NCBI RefSeq assembly: GCF_011492945.1
Contig: NZ_CP045119.1
Location: forward strand, 2,170,001-2,234,000
DNA: 64,000 bases
Direction: 5' to 3'
From: Rubrobacter tropicus
GTDB taxonomy: Bacteria; Actinomycetota; Rubrobacteria; Rubrobacterales; Rubrobacteraceae
Under the pieces are notes generated by a model that worked only from the letters and a program-made list of their open reading frames with translations, had not been told where the DNA came from and ran no database searches. A program made the translations under genes and the position numbers. Positions 28,549 through 37,904 of the stretch are shown here, piece by piece; within the stretch, counting starts at the first letter, position 1; each line of letters starts with the position of its first letter.

Positions 28549-28577
28549 ATTCTTGCATATGCACGGAAAATAAGCAA
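28549..28577 (-). promoter_or_regulatory. Predicted promoter of the division/cell wall cluster
   Basis: Minus-strand TTGCTT (28577-28572), 17-base spacer, AAGAAT (28554-28549); start expected near 28542, just upstream of the first MraZ box. Moderate box matches, good spacing. Confidence 0.5.
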
Positions 28578-28840
28578 CGTAGGCACCGGCAGAGCGGGTC
28601 AAAAGGGCCTCCAGGACCCGAAATCGGCCTCTATACCCACCCCCAAGGGGTATGGACCCCCTACAAAATATTCTATGCACGGTGGGTAACGGGCTTGGGG
28701 TGCGTCGGGGCGGATCGCGGGCGACGTGTGAGATGTGGGGGTAGCCAGGTTCGACGCACCCAAGATGTTGGGTGTTTGCAAAACGGTGGTTGAAAGGGGG
28801 CTGAGGCTGGGATGAGGAGCGGCGCGGCGGCGGTTATTAG
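28578..28840. other. Intergenic region between mraZ promoter and tRNA genes
   Basis: About 263 bases without a credible open frame. A small perfect hairpin GGGGT-ATGG-ACCCC at 28647-28660 is present, but neither strand follows it with a T-run, so it is not a convincing terminator for the tRNAs read into this region. Confidence 0.5.
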
Positions 28841-28914
28841 TGGGCCCACCAGGACTCGAACCTGGGACCGTCCGATTATGAGTCGGATGCTCTAACCAAC
28901 TGAGCTATGGGCCC
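28841..28914 (-). tRNA. tRNA with CAU anticodon, probably tRNA-Ile2
   Basis: 74-base cloverleaf: 5' GGGCCCA pairs fully with 3' TGGGCCC, discriminator A, D-arm TAGCTCAGTTGGTTAGAGC, anticodon loop CTCATAA, T-arm GGTTCGAGTCC. CCA is not encoded. CAU could be elongator Met or lysidine-modified Ile. The C4-G69 and C5-G68 pairs in the acceptor stem are the recognition pairs described for E. coli TilS on tRNA-Ile2, so Ile is favoured. Confidence 0.9.
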
Positions 28915-28944
28915 TGGGCGGTATGCCCTGGGGGCACCGTCCGG

Positions 28945-29017
<73 letters not shown>

Positions 29018-29035
29018 AAGGTTGCAGCGGGGTGG

Positions 29036-29064
29036 ATTATACGGTGTGGCCGTGGCCGCTTCAA
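29036..29064 (-). promoter_or_regulatory. Promoter of the tRNA-Asn/tRNA-Ile pair
   Basis: Minus-strand TTGAAG (29064-29059), 17-base spacer, perfect TATAAT (29041-29036), 18 bases before the tRNA-Asn 5' end. The -35 box overlaps the last bases of dnaG. Confidence 0.8.
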
Positions 29065-30922
29065 GGCGTCGAGGAGGAGCCTCGCCGCGCTTCTTCGAGG
29101 GATCTTATCTCCTTGCGGAGCGTCTCTTTCTCGTCGTAGTCGTCGGTCTCGCGCTGGGTGCGGCGGCGGCTGAGGATCACGAGTCGCAACCAGAGCTCGC
29201 GTATGGAGGCCTTGGATGGGTAGAGGCCGTCCCGGCGTATCCTCGCCGCCTCGGCATCGAGGGTCATGAGAAGGTCCATCAGGGGACGGGCCCGCTCGTC
29301 GGAGAAGACGGCGCTCATGTTCGCCCCCGCGTGCTCTTTGAGCACGGCGAAGACGCGGGCCTGGGCCTCATCGCCGAAGTCCTCGGGCAACAGCATCAAC
29401 GGCTCGGAAAGCGCGGGAACGCGAACCCCCTGTCTCAAAGGTTCCGCGCTGAGTTCGGGGCGGGCGAGGATCGCCGCCAGCGTCTCGCGCCCTGCCTCTA
29501 GCAGCGGGTTGCCAAAGTCGGGTGAGGGACTCGGGTTTCGGGCAGGGGGCCGCCGCGCGCGGACCGGCGTCTCGACGGGCGGCCGATTTCGCTTCACCTG
29601 CAGCGCCTCCTGGCTCACGCCCAGGGTCTCGGAAGCAAGACGGATGGCTTCTTCGTGGAAGACGGGGTCGTCGATCCGCTTGATGAGGGTCCTGATCTCC
29701 GGCAGTATACGGGACCTTTCGGTGGCGTCGGCGCCCCGCGCCCACTCGGCCTTGCGGCGAAAGATGTACTCGAGCAGGGGCATCGCCTGCGAAGTCAGCA
29801 TGGACCTGAACTCTTCAGCGGAGTGCTCCAGAAGCCAGTCCGCCGGGTCCGCCGAGAGCCGCAATACACGCAGATCTAGCTTCAACCTCGTCGCCTCGAC
29901 CGCCGCGTCTGCGTCGTCCGAATTGTTCGTTCGCTCCAGCTCCTGGACGGTCGCATCGGCGCGCTCCAGCGCCCTCTCCCCCGCCGCGTCCGGGTCGAAG
30001 AGCATGTAGATCCTGTCCACGTAGCCGCTCAGGGTCTTGAGGTGGCTCGGCGTAGTCGCCGTGCCGAGGGTCGCCACGGCGTTCTTTATCCCGGATTGGT
30101 AGAGCATCAAGACGTCCGTGTAGCCCTCGACTATCAGGGCCGCCCGCTCCCTGCTCACCGCCTGCGCGACCTGCGGAAAACCGTAGAGTAAGTCCCGCTT
30201 GTTGAAGATTTCCGTCTCCGGGGAGTTGAGGTACTTCGGCTGGGCGTCGCCCATGGCCCGCGCCCCAAACCCGACTATTCTGCCTCGCCGGTCGGAGATG
30301 GGGAACGTGATCCTCCCCCCAAACCTCTCCCCCCACGCGAAGACAACAACCCGGCAGCATCCAGACTCGACCTCTCTATACCGAGCTTCTTCACCGCCTG
30401 AGAGAACCCGGATCCCCCACGCGCGGCGTACCCCAAACGAAATTCTTCTATAGTAGAATGCTCCAATCCGCGGCCTTTGAGATAGTCGCGGGCCCCTTGC
30501 GCCTCGGGGCTCGAGGACTTCAGCAGGTACTTGTGGTAGTAGATGGCGGCGGCGGCGAGGGCCTTATAGATGGCACGTCTTCGGCCGGCGCGTTTCTTGG
30601 CGGCTTCGGCGTCTCCCCCGCCTTCGTACTCCAGCTCGACGCCGGAGCGTTCAGCCAGATAAGAGACGGCCTCGGCGAAGTCGAGGGACTTGAGGTCCAT
30701 CAGCAGCTTGATGGCGTCGCCGCCCCGCTGACAGCCGAAACAGTAATAGAAGCCCCTGTCCGGGGAGACGCTGAAGGAGGGGGTTTTCTCCTGATGGTCG
30801 GGGTAGGGGCAGAGGCCGGAGAAGCGGGCGCCCTGGCGGCGCAGGGCCGTGAACTCGGAGGTTACTTCGACTATGTTGGCCGCCTCGCGGACGTCCTCGA
30901 TGCTGCGCTGCGAGATCCTCAA
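29061..30922 (-). CDS. dnaG: DNA primase (apparent one-base frameshift)
   Basis: Makes RNA primers at the replication fork. N-terminal CHC2 zinc finger with Cys38, His43, Cys61 and Cys64 (CPYPDH and YCFGC), then the RNA polymerase/TOPRIM core with VEGYTDVLMLYQSG and MLFDPDAAGE, and a helicase-binding C-terminal domain. The frame breaks after LLSSRG: the G run at plus 30329-30334 has six where seven are needed. Repair gives GERFGGRITFPISDRRGRI and rejoins GFGARAMGDAQPKYLNSPET, 620 residues in all. TTG start at 30922. Divergent from ppc. Confidence 0.92.
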
Positions 30923-31003
30923 CCCAGGTCCCCCGTTGTACCGATGTACAAATATTTGCCCTCTCGTGCGGTCCCCATCGGGCGTAATGTTACTCTACGG
31001 AAC

Positions 31004-33823
31004 GTGGCTGTCCGGCAGACATCATCCGAGGCGCCGAGGGCGGGGTACGCGGACCTCCCGCCGGGTGTCGAGTTCGAGCCCAAAGACGAGCCCTTGAGGC
31101 GGGACATCAACCTGCTGGGGCGGGTGCTCGGGCAGGTCTTGATCGAGCAGGAGGGCCGCCGGCTCTTCGAAGCGGAAGAGGAGATCCGGCTGCTCTGCAA
31201 GCGCCTACGCTTCGACTACGACCCCGCGCTCGACGAGAGGCTGCGCGCCCTGATAGACGGCCTCGGGCAGGAGGATCTGGAGAGGATAGTGCGCGCCTTC
31301 TCGGTCTACTTCCAGCTCGTCAACATCGCGGAACGCTACCACCGGGTGCGCCGGCGCCGACAGTACGAGTCGTCGCCGGAGAACCCGCCCCAGCGGGCCT
31401 CGGTGGCGAGCGCCCTCTCCCGGCTCAAGGACGAGGGGCTGGATGCCGGGAGTTTGCAGGAGGTGCTGGACGGGCTGAACGTGGGGCTCGTGCTCACTGC
31501 CCACCCGACGGAGGCTACGCGCAGGAGCGTCAGGCGCAAGCACGAGCGCATCGGGGAGATGCTGGCGAGCCTGGAATCGCCGTCGCTCACGTGGAGGGAA
31601 CGCAGGCGCCTGGAGGAAGGCCTCGCGGAGGAGATCACGGTCCTCTGGCAGACGGACGAGCTCAGGGTCAGGCGTCCAGCGGTGGTCCAGGAGATAGAGA
31701 GGACCCTGCTCTTCTTCGAGCATCCCCTGATCTCCGCGACCCTCGAAGCCTACAGGGAGTTCGAGGACGAGCTCGCGATTCAGTTCCCTGACGGGACGCC
31801 GCGCCTCGGGCGCGTGCTGGAGTTCGGGTCCTGGGTCGGCGGGGACCAGGACGGGAACCCGTTCGTCGAACCGCGCATGATAAACACGGCTCTCGGCCTG
31901 CACAGGGCCCTGATCCTCAAGCGCCACATGAGCACCGTCTCGGAACTGGTGGACCACATGAGCCAGTCGGAGAGGCTGACGGGCGTCTCCGGCGAGCTGG
32001 GTGCGGCCATCGAGCAGTACGAGCGGCTGATGCCACAGGTGGCCGAACGATACAAGCCTATCGACCCGAACGAGCTGTACCGCAAGATGTTGCTCCTGAT
32101 CGCCGAACGCCTGCGGGCCACCCTCGAAGAGCCCGAGTCCGCGGCCGCCTACGACGGGGTCTCGGGGTTCCTGGACGACCTCTTTCTCATCAGGGATAGC
32201 CTGGTCGCGCACGGCGGCAGGCGGACGGCCGCCGGGGGGCTGCGCGACCTGATCCGGCAGGCCCAGGTCTTCGGTTTTCACCTCGCCAAGCTCGATGTCC
32301 GCCAGGAGAGCTCGACGGTGGTGCAGGCGACCGCTGCCGTGGTCGCCCAGGCCACGGGCGAAGACCTCCTCGAGATGGACGAGCCCGAACGCGCCGAATG
32401 CTTGCGCAGACTGCTCTCCGGCCCGGACCTGCCAGATGAAACGCCCGACGACCTATCTGAAGAGTCCCGGAAGGTGCTCGACACGTTCGAGCGGATTCGC
32501 GCGGCGCGGGACGAATTCTCGGAGACGCCGGTCGAGACGTTCGTGTTGAGCATGGCCCACCACGCGAGCGACGTTCTCTGCGTTCAGTTGCTGGCCCGGC
32601 GGGCCGGCCTTCTGGAAGTGGACGAAGAGGGCAGATGCACGTCCAACCACCTGAGGGTATCCCCGCTCTTCGAGACGGTGGACGACCTGAAGCGGGCGCC
32701 GGACGCGCTGAGGAATCTGCTCGACGATCCCTTCTACCGTTCCTCCCTCTCGCACGGTGGCGACCTGCAGGAGATCATGCTCGGCTACAGCGACTCCGGG
32801 AAGGACGCGGGCTACGTCGCGAGCAACTGGACCCTGTACAAGGCGCAGGGCCACCTCGTCTCGGTGGCCGGCGAGCACGGCGTCAGGCTCAGGGTCTTCC
32901 ACGGCCGCGGCGGCAGCGCGAGCAGGGGCGGCGGCCCGAGCTACCAGGCGATAATGGCCCAGCCGCCCGGAACGCTCGACGGCAGCATCAGGATCACGGA
33001 GCAGGGGGAGGTCATCTCCTTCAAGTACAGCATGCGCGGCCTCGCCCGCCGCAACCTCGACACGATCCTGGCCGCAGTCCTGGAGGCCACCGCGGACCAC
33101 TCTCCCCCCGAGCCGGAACCCCACTGGGTCGAAGCCATGGAAGAACTCTCCGCCACCGCCAGGAAGGCCTACCGCCGCCTCGTCTACGAAGACGAACGTT
33201 TTCTCCCCTTCTTCTCCCAGGCCTCTCCCATCGGGGAGCTCTCGTCCCTGAACATGGGCAGTCGCCCGGCCAAACGGGTCCAGAACGCAGAGGTGGAGAG
33301 CCTGCGGGCCATCCCCTGGGTCTTCGCCTGGACCCAGAACCGCTTCCTGCTGCCTTCGTGGTACGGCTCCGGTACCGCCCTGCGTTTTTGCACGGAATCG
33401 GAAGAGAAATTGCGGAACACGAGAGAGATGTACAGAAGCTGGCCTTTTTTCCGGACACTTGTCGATTTCATGCAGATGACGCTCGCCAAGAGTGATTTGC
33501 GGATAGCGAAGACGTACACCTCGCTCGTTTCGGACGGCAAAGTCCGGGACGAGTTGTGGTCGAAGATCTCCGAAGAGCACGGAGCCTGCGTCGGGGCCCT
33601 GCTCCTGATCACGGACAACGAGAACCTGCTGGACGACAGCCCCGTGCTGCAGCGTTCCATCCGGCTCCGGAACCCCTACGTGGACCCGCTCTCGTACGTC
33701 CAGGTCAGCCTCCTGCGCCGGCTCCGGGACCTACCCGAAGACTCACCCGGGCGCGAAAGTGTCCTCAAGACCTTGCTTCTCACGGTCTCCGGGATCTCCT
33801 CCGGGCTGCTTAACACGGGCTAG
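31004..33823 (+). CDS. ppc: Phosphoenolpyruvate carboxylase
   Basis: Anaplerotic enzyme forming oxaloacetate from phosphoenolpyruvate and bicarbonate. About 939 residues. First active-site motif VLTAHPTEATRR (His 167), GGDQDGNP, second motif FHGRGGSASRGGGP (His about 633), GYSDSGKDAG, SLNMGSRPAKR, IPWVFAWTQ and the invariant C-terminal ending SSGLLNTG. I set the start at the GTG at 31004, because the in-frame codons between the ATG at 30944 and this point lack the strong G/C third-base bias of the rest. The longer open frame further upstream is antisense to dnaG. Confidence 0.95.
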   Translation: MAVRQTSSEAPRAGYADLPPGVEFEPKDEPLRRDINLLGRVLGQVLIEQEGRRLFEAEEEIRLLCKRLRFDYDPALDERLRALIDGLGQEDLERIVRAFSVYFQLVNIAERYHRVRRRRQYESSPENPPQRASVASALSRLKDEGLDAGSLQEVLDGLNVGLVLTAHPTEATRRSVRRKHERIGEMLASLESPSLTWRERRRLEEGLAEEITVLWQTDELRVRRPAVVQEIERTLLFFEHPLISATLEAYREFEDELAIQFPDGTPRLGRVLEFGSWVGGDQDGNPFVEPRMINTALGLHRALILKRHMSTVSELVDHMSQSERLTGVSGELGAAIEQYERLMPQVAERYKPIDPNELYRKMLLLIAERLRATLEEPESAAAYDGVSGFLDDLFLIRDSLVAHGGRRTAAGGLRDLIRQAQVFGFHLAKLDVRQESSTVVQATAAVVAQATGEDLLEMDEPERAECLRRLLSGPDLPDETPDDLSEESRKVLDTFERIRAARDEFSETPVETFVLSMAHHASDVLCVQLLARRAGLLEVDEEGRCTSNHLRVSPLFETVDDLKRAPDALRNLLDDPFYRSSLSHGGDLQEIMLGYSDSGKDAGYVASNWTLYKAQGHLVSVAGEHGVRLRVFHGRGGSASRGGGPSYQAIMAQPPGTLDGSIRITEQGEVISFKYSMRGLARRNLDTILAAVLEATADHSPPEPEPHWVEAMEELSATARKAYRRLVYEDERFLPFFSQASPIGELSSLNMGSRPAKRVQNAEVESLRAIPWVFAWTQNRFLLPSWYGSGTALRFCTESEEKLRNTREMYRSWPFFRTLVDFMQMTLAKSDLRIAKTYTSLVSDGKVRDELWSKISEEHGACVGALLLITDNENLLDDSPVLQRSIRLRNPYVDPLSYVQVSLLRRLRDLPEDSPGRESVLKTLLLTVSGISSGLLNTG

Positions 33824-34016
33824 AGTGCCACCCGCTGTGTCTCAGGTTTCGTGCCGCCTGCCCGCTTCCGCAGTTCCAAGTTCACTGTGTCCCTCCCTGA
33901 ACGGGTGGAGGCGACCGAGGGTCCCCTTCATGGGCTCTATGACATGATCCGAAGAGGGTCCGGAGCGTTGAAACCCAATATCGGGCCGATAAGCGTTTCT
34001 GGAGGCTTCCGGACCG
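33824..34016. other. Intergenic region between ppc and the AraC gene (convergent)
   Basis: 193 bases between two convergent stops. No coding frame, RNA gene or convincing terminator hairpin seen. Confidence 0.5.
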
Positions 34017-34975
34017 TTACGGGCGGCCCGCGCGACGCCATCCGAGCGGGCTGGCGCCGTGGGCGCGACGGAACACCCTCGCGAGGTAGCCCGCGTCCCC
34101 GTAACCTACCCTGCGGCCGACCTCCTCCGCGGGGAGATCGGTCTCGACCAGGAGGCGCCGCGCCTCGGCCATGCGGCGTTCGGTGATCCACTCCAGGACC
34201 GTCCGCCCCGTCTTGCGCCGAACCACCGTGGCGAGGTGCCCGGCCGAGAGTCCCACCGCCCTGGCCACGTCCTTGAGCGAGATCGGCTCGGCGTAGCGCT
34301 CCTCGACAAAGCCGAAGACCCCGGCGAGTAACGACTCGTCCTTGAGCCTGAGATCCCCCACCACGTCCGCCGCCAGCCTCGAGAGCTCGACGAGCAGGAG
34401 CGTCAGGTGCGCCAGCGCCGCTTCCCGGTAGCCGTCGCGCCTCCGGCCCAACTCCAGGTCCAAGGCCGAGAAGCGTTCGGACCACGAGGCCCGATCCTCG
34501 GGCGGCACCCTCAGGCGCTGGGCCCCCCGGCCGCGCTCCCCACGAACGGGTACAGCAAGGGGTGGGCGCGCCAGGAGAGGAAGGAGCCGGGCGCACGATC
34601 CCCGAGGACCTCGGGCGGGAAGAAGACCCTCCAGCCCCGCGCCCCTACCAGGCCGTCGTTGTCTCCGCCGATCCCCAGCACCTCGCCGGGGGCGATCACG
34701 TACGCGTCCCCGGCCTCCACGGGCCACTCCCGTCCCCCCAGGCGCAGCGAGCCGCCGCCCCGCTCGAAGTAGAAGAGCAGGAGGAAGTCGTGGGAGTGGG
34801 AGCGCCCTTGGGCGCGAGCGTCTCGCGGCCTCCCGTTCGGTGCCCCGGACTCCGATCCTTCCGGCGACCCCCGACCCAGCCTCGCGACGCTCACGGGGGG
34901 CACACCGGGCACCGCCTCGTAGGTGTAGACCGGCGGACCGTCCCCGCCCCTGCCCAGCATCCTCGTCGTGCCCAA
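34017..34975 (-). CDS. AraC-family regulator with cupin sensor domain (apparent one-base frameshift)
   Basis: N-terminal cupin-like ligand-binding domain (about 55-125: SHSHDFLLLFYFERGGG, then VEAGDAYVIAPGEV). The C-terminal pair of AraC helix-turn-helices has ISLKDVARAVGLSAGHLATVVRRKTG and LPAEEVGRRVGYGDAGYLARVF. The two parts are in different frames: the G run at plus 34523-34528 has six bases where seven give GSAAGGAQRLRVPPEDRASW. Repaired length about 319. TTG at 34975 is a weak start; ATG at 34960 is an alternative. It is divergent from, and probably controls, the oxidase/methyltransferase pair. Confidence 0.85.
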
Positions 34976-35076
34976 GACTCGTTAACCGCCTTCCCTTTAG
35001 CCATGCCGCGCGACGCCGGCGACCGTTCGGCCATGATAAACCGAAAATCGTCCTACAAAGTCCGAAGATGTGCCCT

Positions 35077-35104
35077 TTGACGCTTCAAACCTACCTCCGA
35101 TACT
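35077..35104 (+). promoter_or_regulatory. Predicted promoter of the oxidase/methyltransferase pair
   Basis: TTGACG (35077-35082), 16-base spacer, GATACT (35099-35104), in the divergent region shared with the AraC gene. Leader of about 100 bases to the GTG. Moderate support. Confidence 0.4.
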
Positions 35105-35208
35105 GGTTCTACAACGAAAGATGGTCCTGCACATCCGGCAAGCACGAAGGCGAGCACGATCGAGGGAGACCATCGGGACGTGGTGAACAGAGAGGCGAGG
35201 AGACAAGA

Positions 35209-36246
35209 GTGACACAGTCGGCAGAGAGGTTTGGGGCGAAAACTTTGGACGGGGATGGCCGGCCCCGCTACGACGTGGTCGTCGTGGGCGCCGGCGCCGC
35301 CGGACTATCAGCGGCGCTCGTCCTCGGACGGTCCGGAAGAAAGGTGCTCGTCCTGGACGGCGGCGAGCCCCGCAACGCCCCGGCGGAGGCCTCGCACGGG
35401 TTCTTCACGAGGGACGGCGTGCAACCCGGCGAGATGCTCAAGATAGGCCGCGAGCAGCTCGGACGGTACCCCAACGTGGAGTACAGGACCGGGCGGGCCA
35501 CGCAAGCGTCCGGCGCCGACGGGGCCTTCGAGGTAACCCTGGAAGATGGAGAAGTGGTCTCCGCGCGCAAGCTGGTGCTCGCCACCGGAGTCTTCGACGA
35601 GCTGCCCGAGAGGCCGGGGTTTCGGGAGCTTTGGGGGAAGGGCGTCTACCACTGCCCCTACTGCCACGGTTGGGAAATGCGAGGGAGGCCGCTCGCCGTG
35701 CTCGCGAGTCCCGGGACAGCCTTCGATCGGGTCGCCCTGATCCGCAACTGGAGCCGGGACCTCGCGCTGCTGACCGACGGCGAGGGGGGACTGTCCGGAG
35801 CCGACCGCCGGAGGCTCGATGCGCTCTCGGTCCCGGTCTACGAGGAGCGGATCTCGCGCCTCGAAGGGGACCCGGCGCGGCCGGGAGGCGGCCTCGAACG
35901 GGTGGTCTTCGAGGGTGGGGCCGCGCTGGAGCGCGAGGGCGTGTTCCACGTTCCGCCCCAGCGCCAGCGCTCCGGTCTCGCCGGCTCTATAGGCTGCGAG
36001 CTCGCCGCCCCGGTGCCCACGGTGGAGTTCGTGAAGGCCGACCCCATGACGCGCGAGACGACCGTCGCCGGAGTGTACGCGGCGGGAGATGCCGTCAGGG
36101 CCCCGGGGCAGTCGGTCGTCCTCGCCTCCGCCTCGGGCGCCGCCGCGGCCTACGTTCTCAACCACGCGCTGGCAATACAGGACGCGAAGGACGAGGTCGC
36201 GGCGGCGCCCTCCGCAAAGGGCGACCTCGGGAGGGCCGCCGGATGA
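35209..36246 (+). CDS. GliT-like FAD-dependent dithiol oxidase / thioredoxin-reductase-fold protein
   Basis: 345 residues. FAD site VVVVGAGAAGLSAALVLGRSG, a second FAD loop LVLATGVFDELPE, the redox pair in YHCPYCHGWE, and the C-terminal FAD motif GVYAAGDAVRAPGQSV. The CPYCHGWE form resembles GliT, HlmI and DepH rather than true thioredoxin reductase (CATCDG). The NADPH-binding GGGxSA and HRRxxxR motifs are not seen after it, so O2-dependent oxidation of a dithiol to a disulfide is plausible. GTG at 35209 with AGGAG six bases upstream. The methyltransferase follows with an ATGA overlap. Confidence 0.85.
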   Translation: MTQSAERFGAKTLDGDGRPRYDVVVVGAGAAGLSAALVLGRSGRKVLVLDGGEPRNAPAEASHGFFTRDGVQPGEMLKIGREQLGRYPNVEYRTGRATQASGADGAFEVTLEDGEVVSARKLVLATGVFDELPERPGFRELWGKGVYHCPYCHGWEMRGRPLAVLASPGTAFDRVALIRNWSRDLALLTDGEGGLSGADRRRLDALSVPVYEERISRLEGDPARPGGGLERVVFEGGAALEREGVFHVPPQRQRSGLAGSIGCELAAPVPTVEFVKADPMTRETTVAGVYAAGDAVRAPGQSVVLASASGAAAAYVLNHALAIQDAKDEVAAAPSAKGDLGRAAG

Positions 36247-36956
36247 ACGCCCGTACCAACGGGGGTCCATACGACTTTCCCCTCGGCGAGGCCGACGGCG
36301 GGGTCGGCGCCTTCGTCCGCTCGCGGTTGCCCGCCCCGCCGGCCCGGGTGCTGGAGGTCGGCTGCGGGGACGGGAGGCTGGCCCTGGCGCTGGCCGAGGA
36401 AGGCTGGCGGATGACGGCCGTGGACCCGGCCGCACCGGGAGGCGGGCCCTTTATCCGGGGCGCCGTCGAGGATCTCGACCCGTCGGAGCACGGGCCCTTC
36501 GACGCGGCGGTGGCGGTGCTCTCTCTGCACCACCTCCATGATTTGGGGGCGGCATTGGGTAAGGTGCGTTCGCTGTTGGCGCCCGGCGCGGTATTCATCG
36601 TCGACGAGTTCGGAAAGGAAGAACTCGAAGATGGGGCGACGGCCGCGTACGCCTTCTACCAGCGGCTCGCCCTGCTACACGGCGGTTATAAACCCGTCAA
36701 ACCCGGCGCATGGGCGGTGTACGAGGGAGACTCGTTCGAGGGCTGGCGCTCGAGGATCAGCAGCCACTGGGAACACATCGACGAAGGCCGGACGGTCCTC
36801 TCCGCGCTGGAGGCGAGCTTCGAAAGGCGGGAGTTCGCATCCGGTCCGTTCCTCTTCCGCGACGGACTCGGCCCGGAACTCGAGCCGCTGGAAAGAATGC
36901 TCATAGGGGGAGGCGGGATACGACCGGTGGGGTTCCGTTGGGTCGGCGCCGCCTGA
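36243..36956 (+). CDS. Class I SAM-dependent methyltransferase
   Basis: 237 residues with SAM motif I VLEVGCGDGRLALALAEEG, acidic loop TAVDPAAPG, motif IV-like VAVLSLHHLHD and LLAPGAVFIVDEFG. Substrate unknown. Translationally coupled to the preceding oxidase, so it may methylate the same thiol-bearing substrate (inference). The C-terminal part has no recognised domain. Confidence 0.88.
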   Translation: MNARTNGGPYDFPLGEADGGVGAFVRSRLPAPPARVLEVGCGDGRLALALAEEGWRMTAVDPAAPGGGPFIRGAVEDLDPSEHGPFDAAVAVLSLHHLHDLGAALGKVRSLLAPGAVFIVDEFGKEELEDGATAAYAFYQRLALLHGGYKPVKPGAWAVYEGDSFEGWRSRISSHWEHIDEGRTVLSALEASFERREFASGPFLFRDGLGPELEPLERMLIGGGGIRPVGFRWVGAA

Positions 36957-37340
36957 GAGGACTCCACGATGCTCTGTGGCGTCGGGCAGGAAGCGCGGGG
37001 TCGTTTCGGCCGGGCCCCCCTCGTGAACTGGCGTTTGCACCGTAGCGAGCGGCAGAAATAGCTTACAGGGAGGTCGGAGATGGAACCCGAGACCGTGCAT
37101 CGCAGGAGGTGATGGACCCTTGCCGTGCCGTGTTCGAGCTTGTTTGTGGTCGGGTTAGATAACCTTGTGCTCAACCCGGCTCTGCCCACCATCCCCCAAC
37201 CTAAGTTGAGCAACGGTGGCAAGAGTGGGAGAGATGGGACTCGAAACCGATCTCTGATCTCCCTGGGCGTGGCCCGGTCGCCTCTCGACCGCCGCGATGC
37301 CGCAACCGGCTTCTCGAAGCGTCGTCCCTGTCGCGCTCCG
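36957..37340. other. Intergenic region, 384 bases
   Basis: Between convergent methyltransferase and GNAT genes. Seen here: inverted repeats CGGGTT/AACCCG (37151-37156, 37173-37178) and GCTCAAC/GTTGAGC (37169-37175, 37205-37211). At about 37225-37248 there is also a minus-strand stretch resembling a tRNA 3' end (GGTTTCGAGTCCC then TCTCTCCCAC). No complete tRNA, no convincing coding frame. Confidence 0.45.
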
Positions 37341-37835
37341 CTACAGGTTCTTGAAGTACCTGGCTATTGGAAGGAGGACGTAACCGGCCTTCTCGTACGT
37401 GCGGCGCGCCGCGGCGTGCCCGGGGTCGCCCCCCGTCTCGACCATAGCCACCTTCATCCCGACCTCTTTCAGCCTGTCGAGCGCGAACCCGGTCAGGGCG
37501 GTCCCGATGCCGCCGCCATGATGGTCGGGGTCGACGGCCAGCATGGAGATCTCGCCCATACTCCTCTCGGGATCGTAAACCCCAACCGACACGAAACCGA
37601 CGACGCTCGCACCTACCTCGGCGACCCACACCCGGCCCTTTTGCGAAGCGCAGACGTCTTTGACCGCCCGGCGCTGATCTTCCCGCCAGTCCGGATGCAG
37701 CCGCCTGAAGATCTCGGAACCCAACACTCGCTCGAGAGATGCGAAGACCGGAGCCCACGCCCGCAGCGAGAGATCTACCACCGCTTCGGCGTCTCGATCG
37801 TCGAACGGTCGGATTCGCGGCTGGACAGAATCCAT
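37341..37835 (-). CDS. GNAT-family N-acetyltransferase
   Basis: 164 residues with the GNAT fold: IRPFDDRDAEAVVDLSLRAW at the N-terminus, the acetyl-CoA region ISMLAVDPDHHGGGIGTALT (motif A, with a GGGIGTA loop in place of Q/RxxGxG/A), and the C-terminal RTYEKAGYVLLPIARYFK. Substrate unknown. ATG at 37835. Precedes dgt by 69 bases on the other side. Confidence 0.88.
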   Translation of the reverse strand: MDSVQPRIRPFDDRDAEAVVDLSLRAWAPVFASLERVLGSEIFRRLHPDWREDQRRAVKDVCASQKGRVWVAEVGASVVGFVSVGVYDPERSMGEISMLAVDPDHHGGGIGTALTGFALDRLKEVGMKVAMVETGGDPGHAAARRTYEKAGYVLLPIARYFKNL

Positions 37836-37904
37836 CTCCCGACACTAACAGAAACCGAACCGATCGGCCCGAAGATCCACCGCGATACGCCTCCGGACCA
37901 GCTT

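Noticed and set aside
28647-28660. Hairpin GGGGT-ATGG-ACCCC as a tRNA terminator
   Set aside because: No T-run follows on either strand; far from the tRNA 3' end.
30458-31003. Extended N-terminus of ppc
   Set aside because: Antisense to dnaG, and the codons just before 31004 lack the usual third-base G/C bias.
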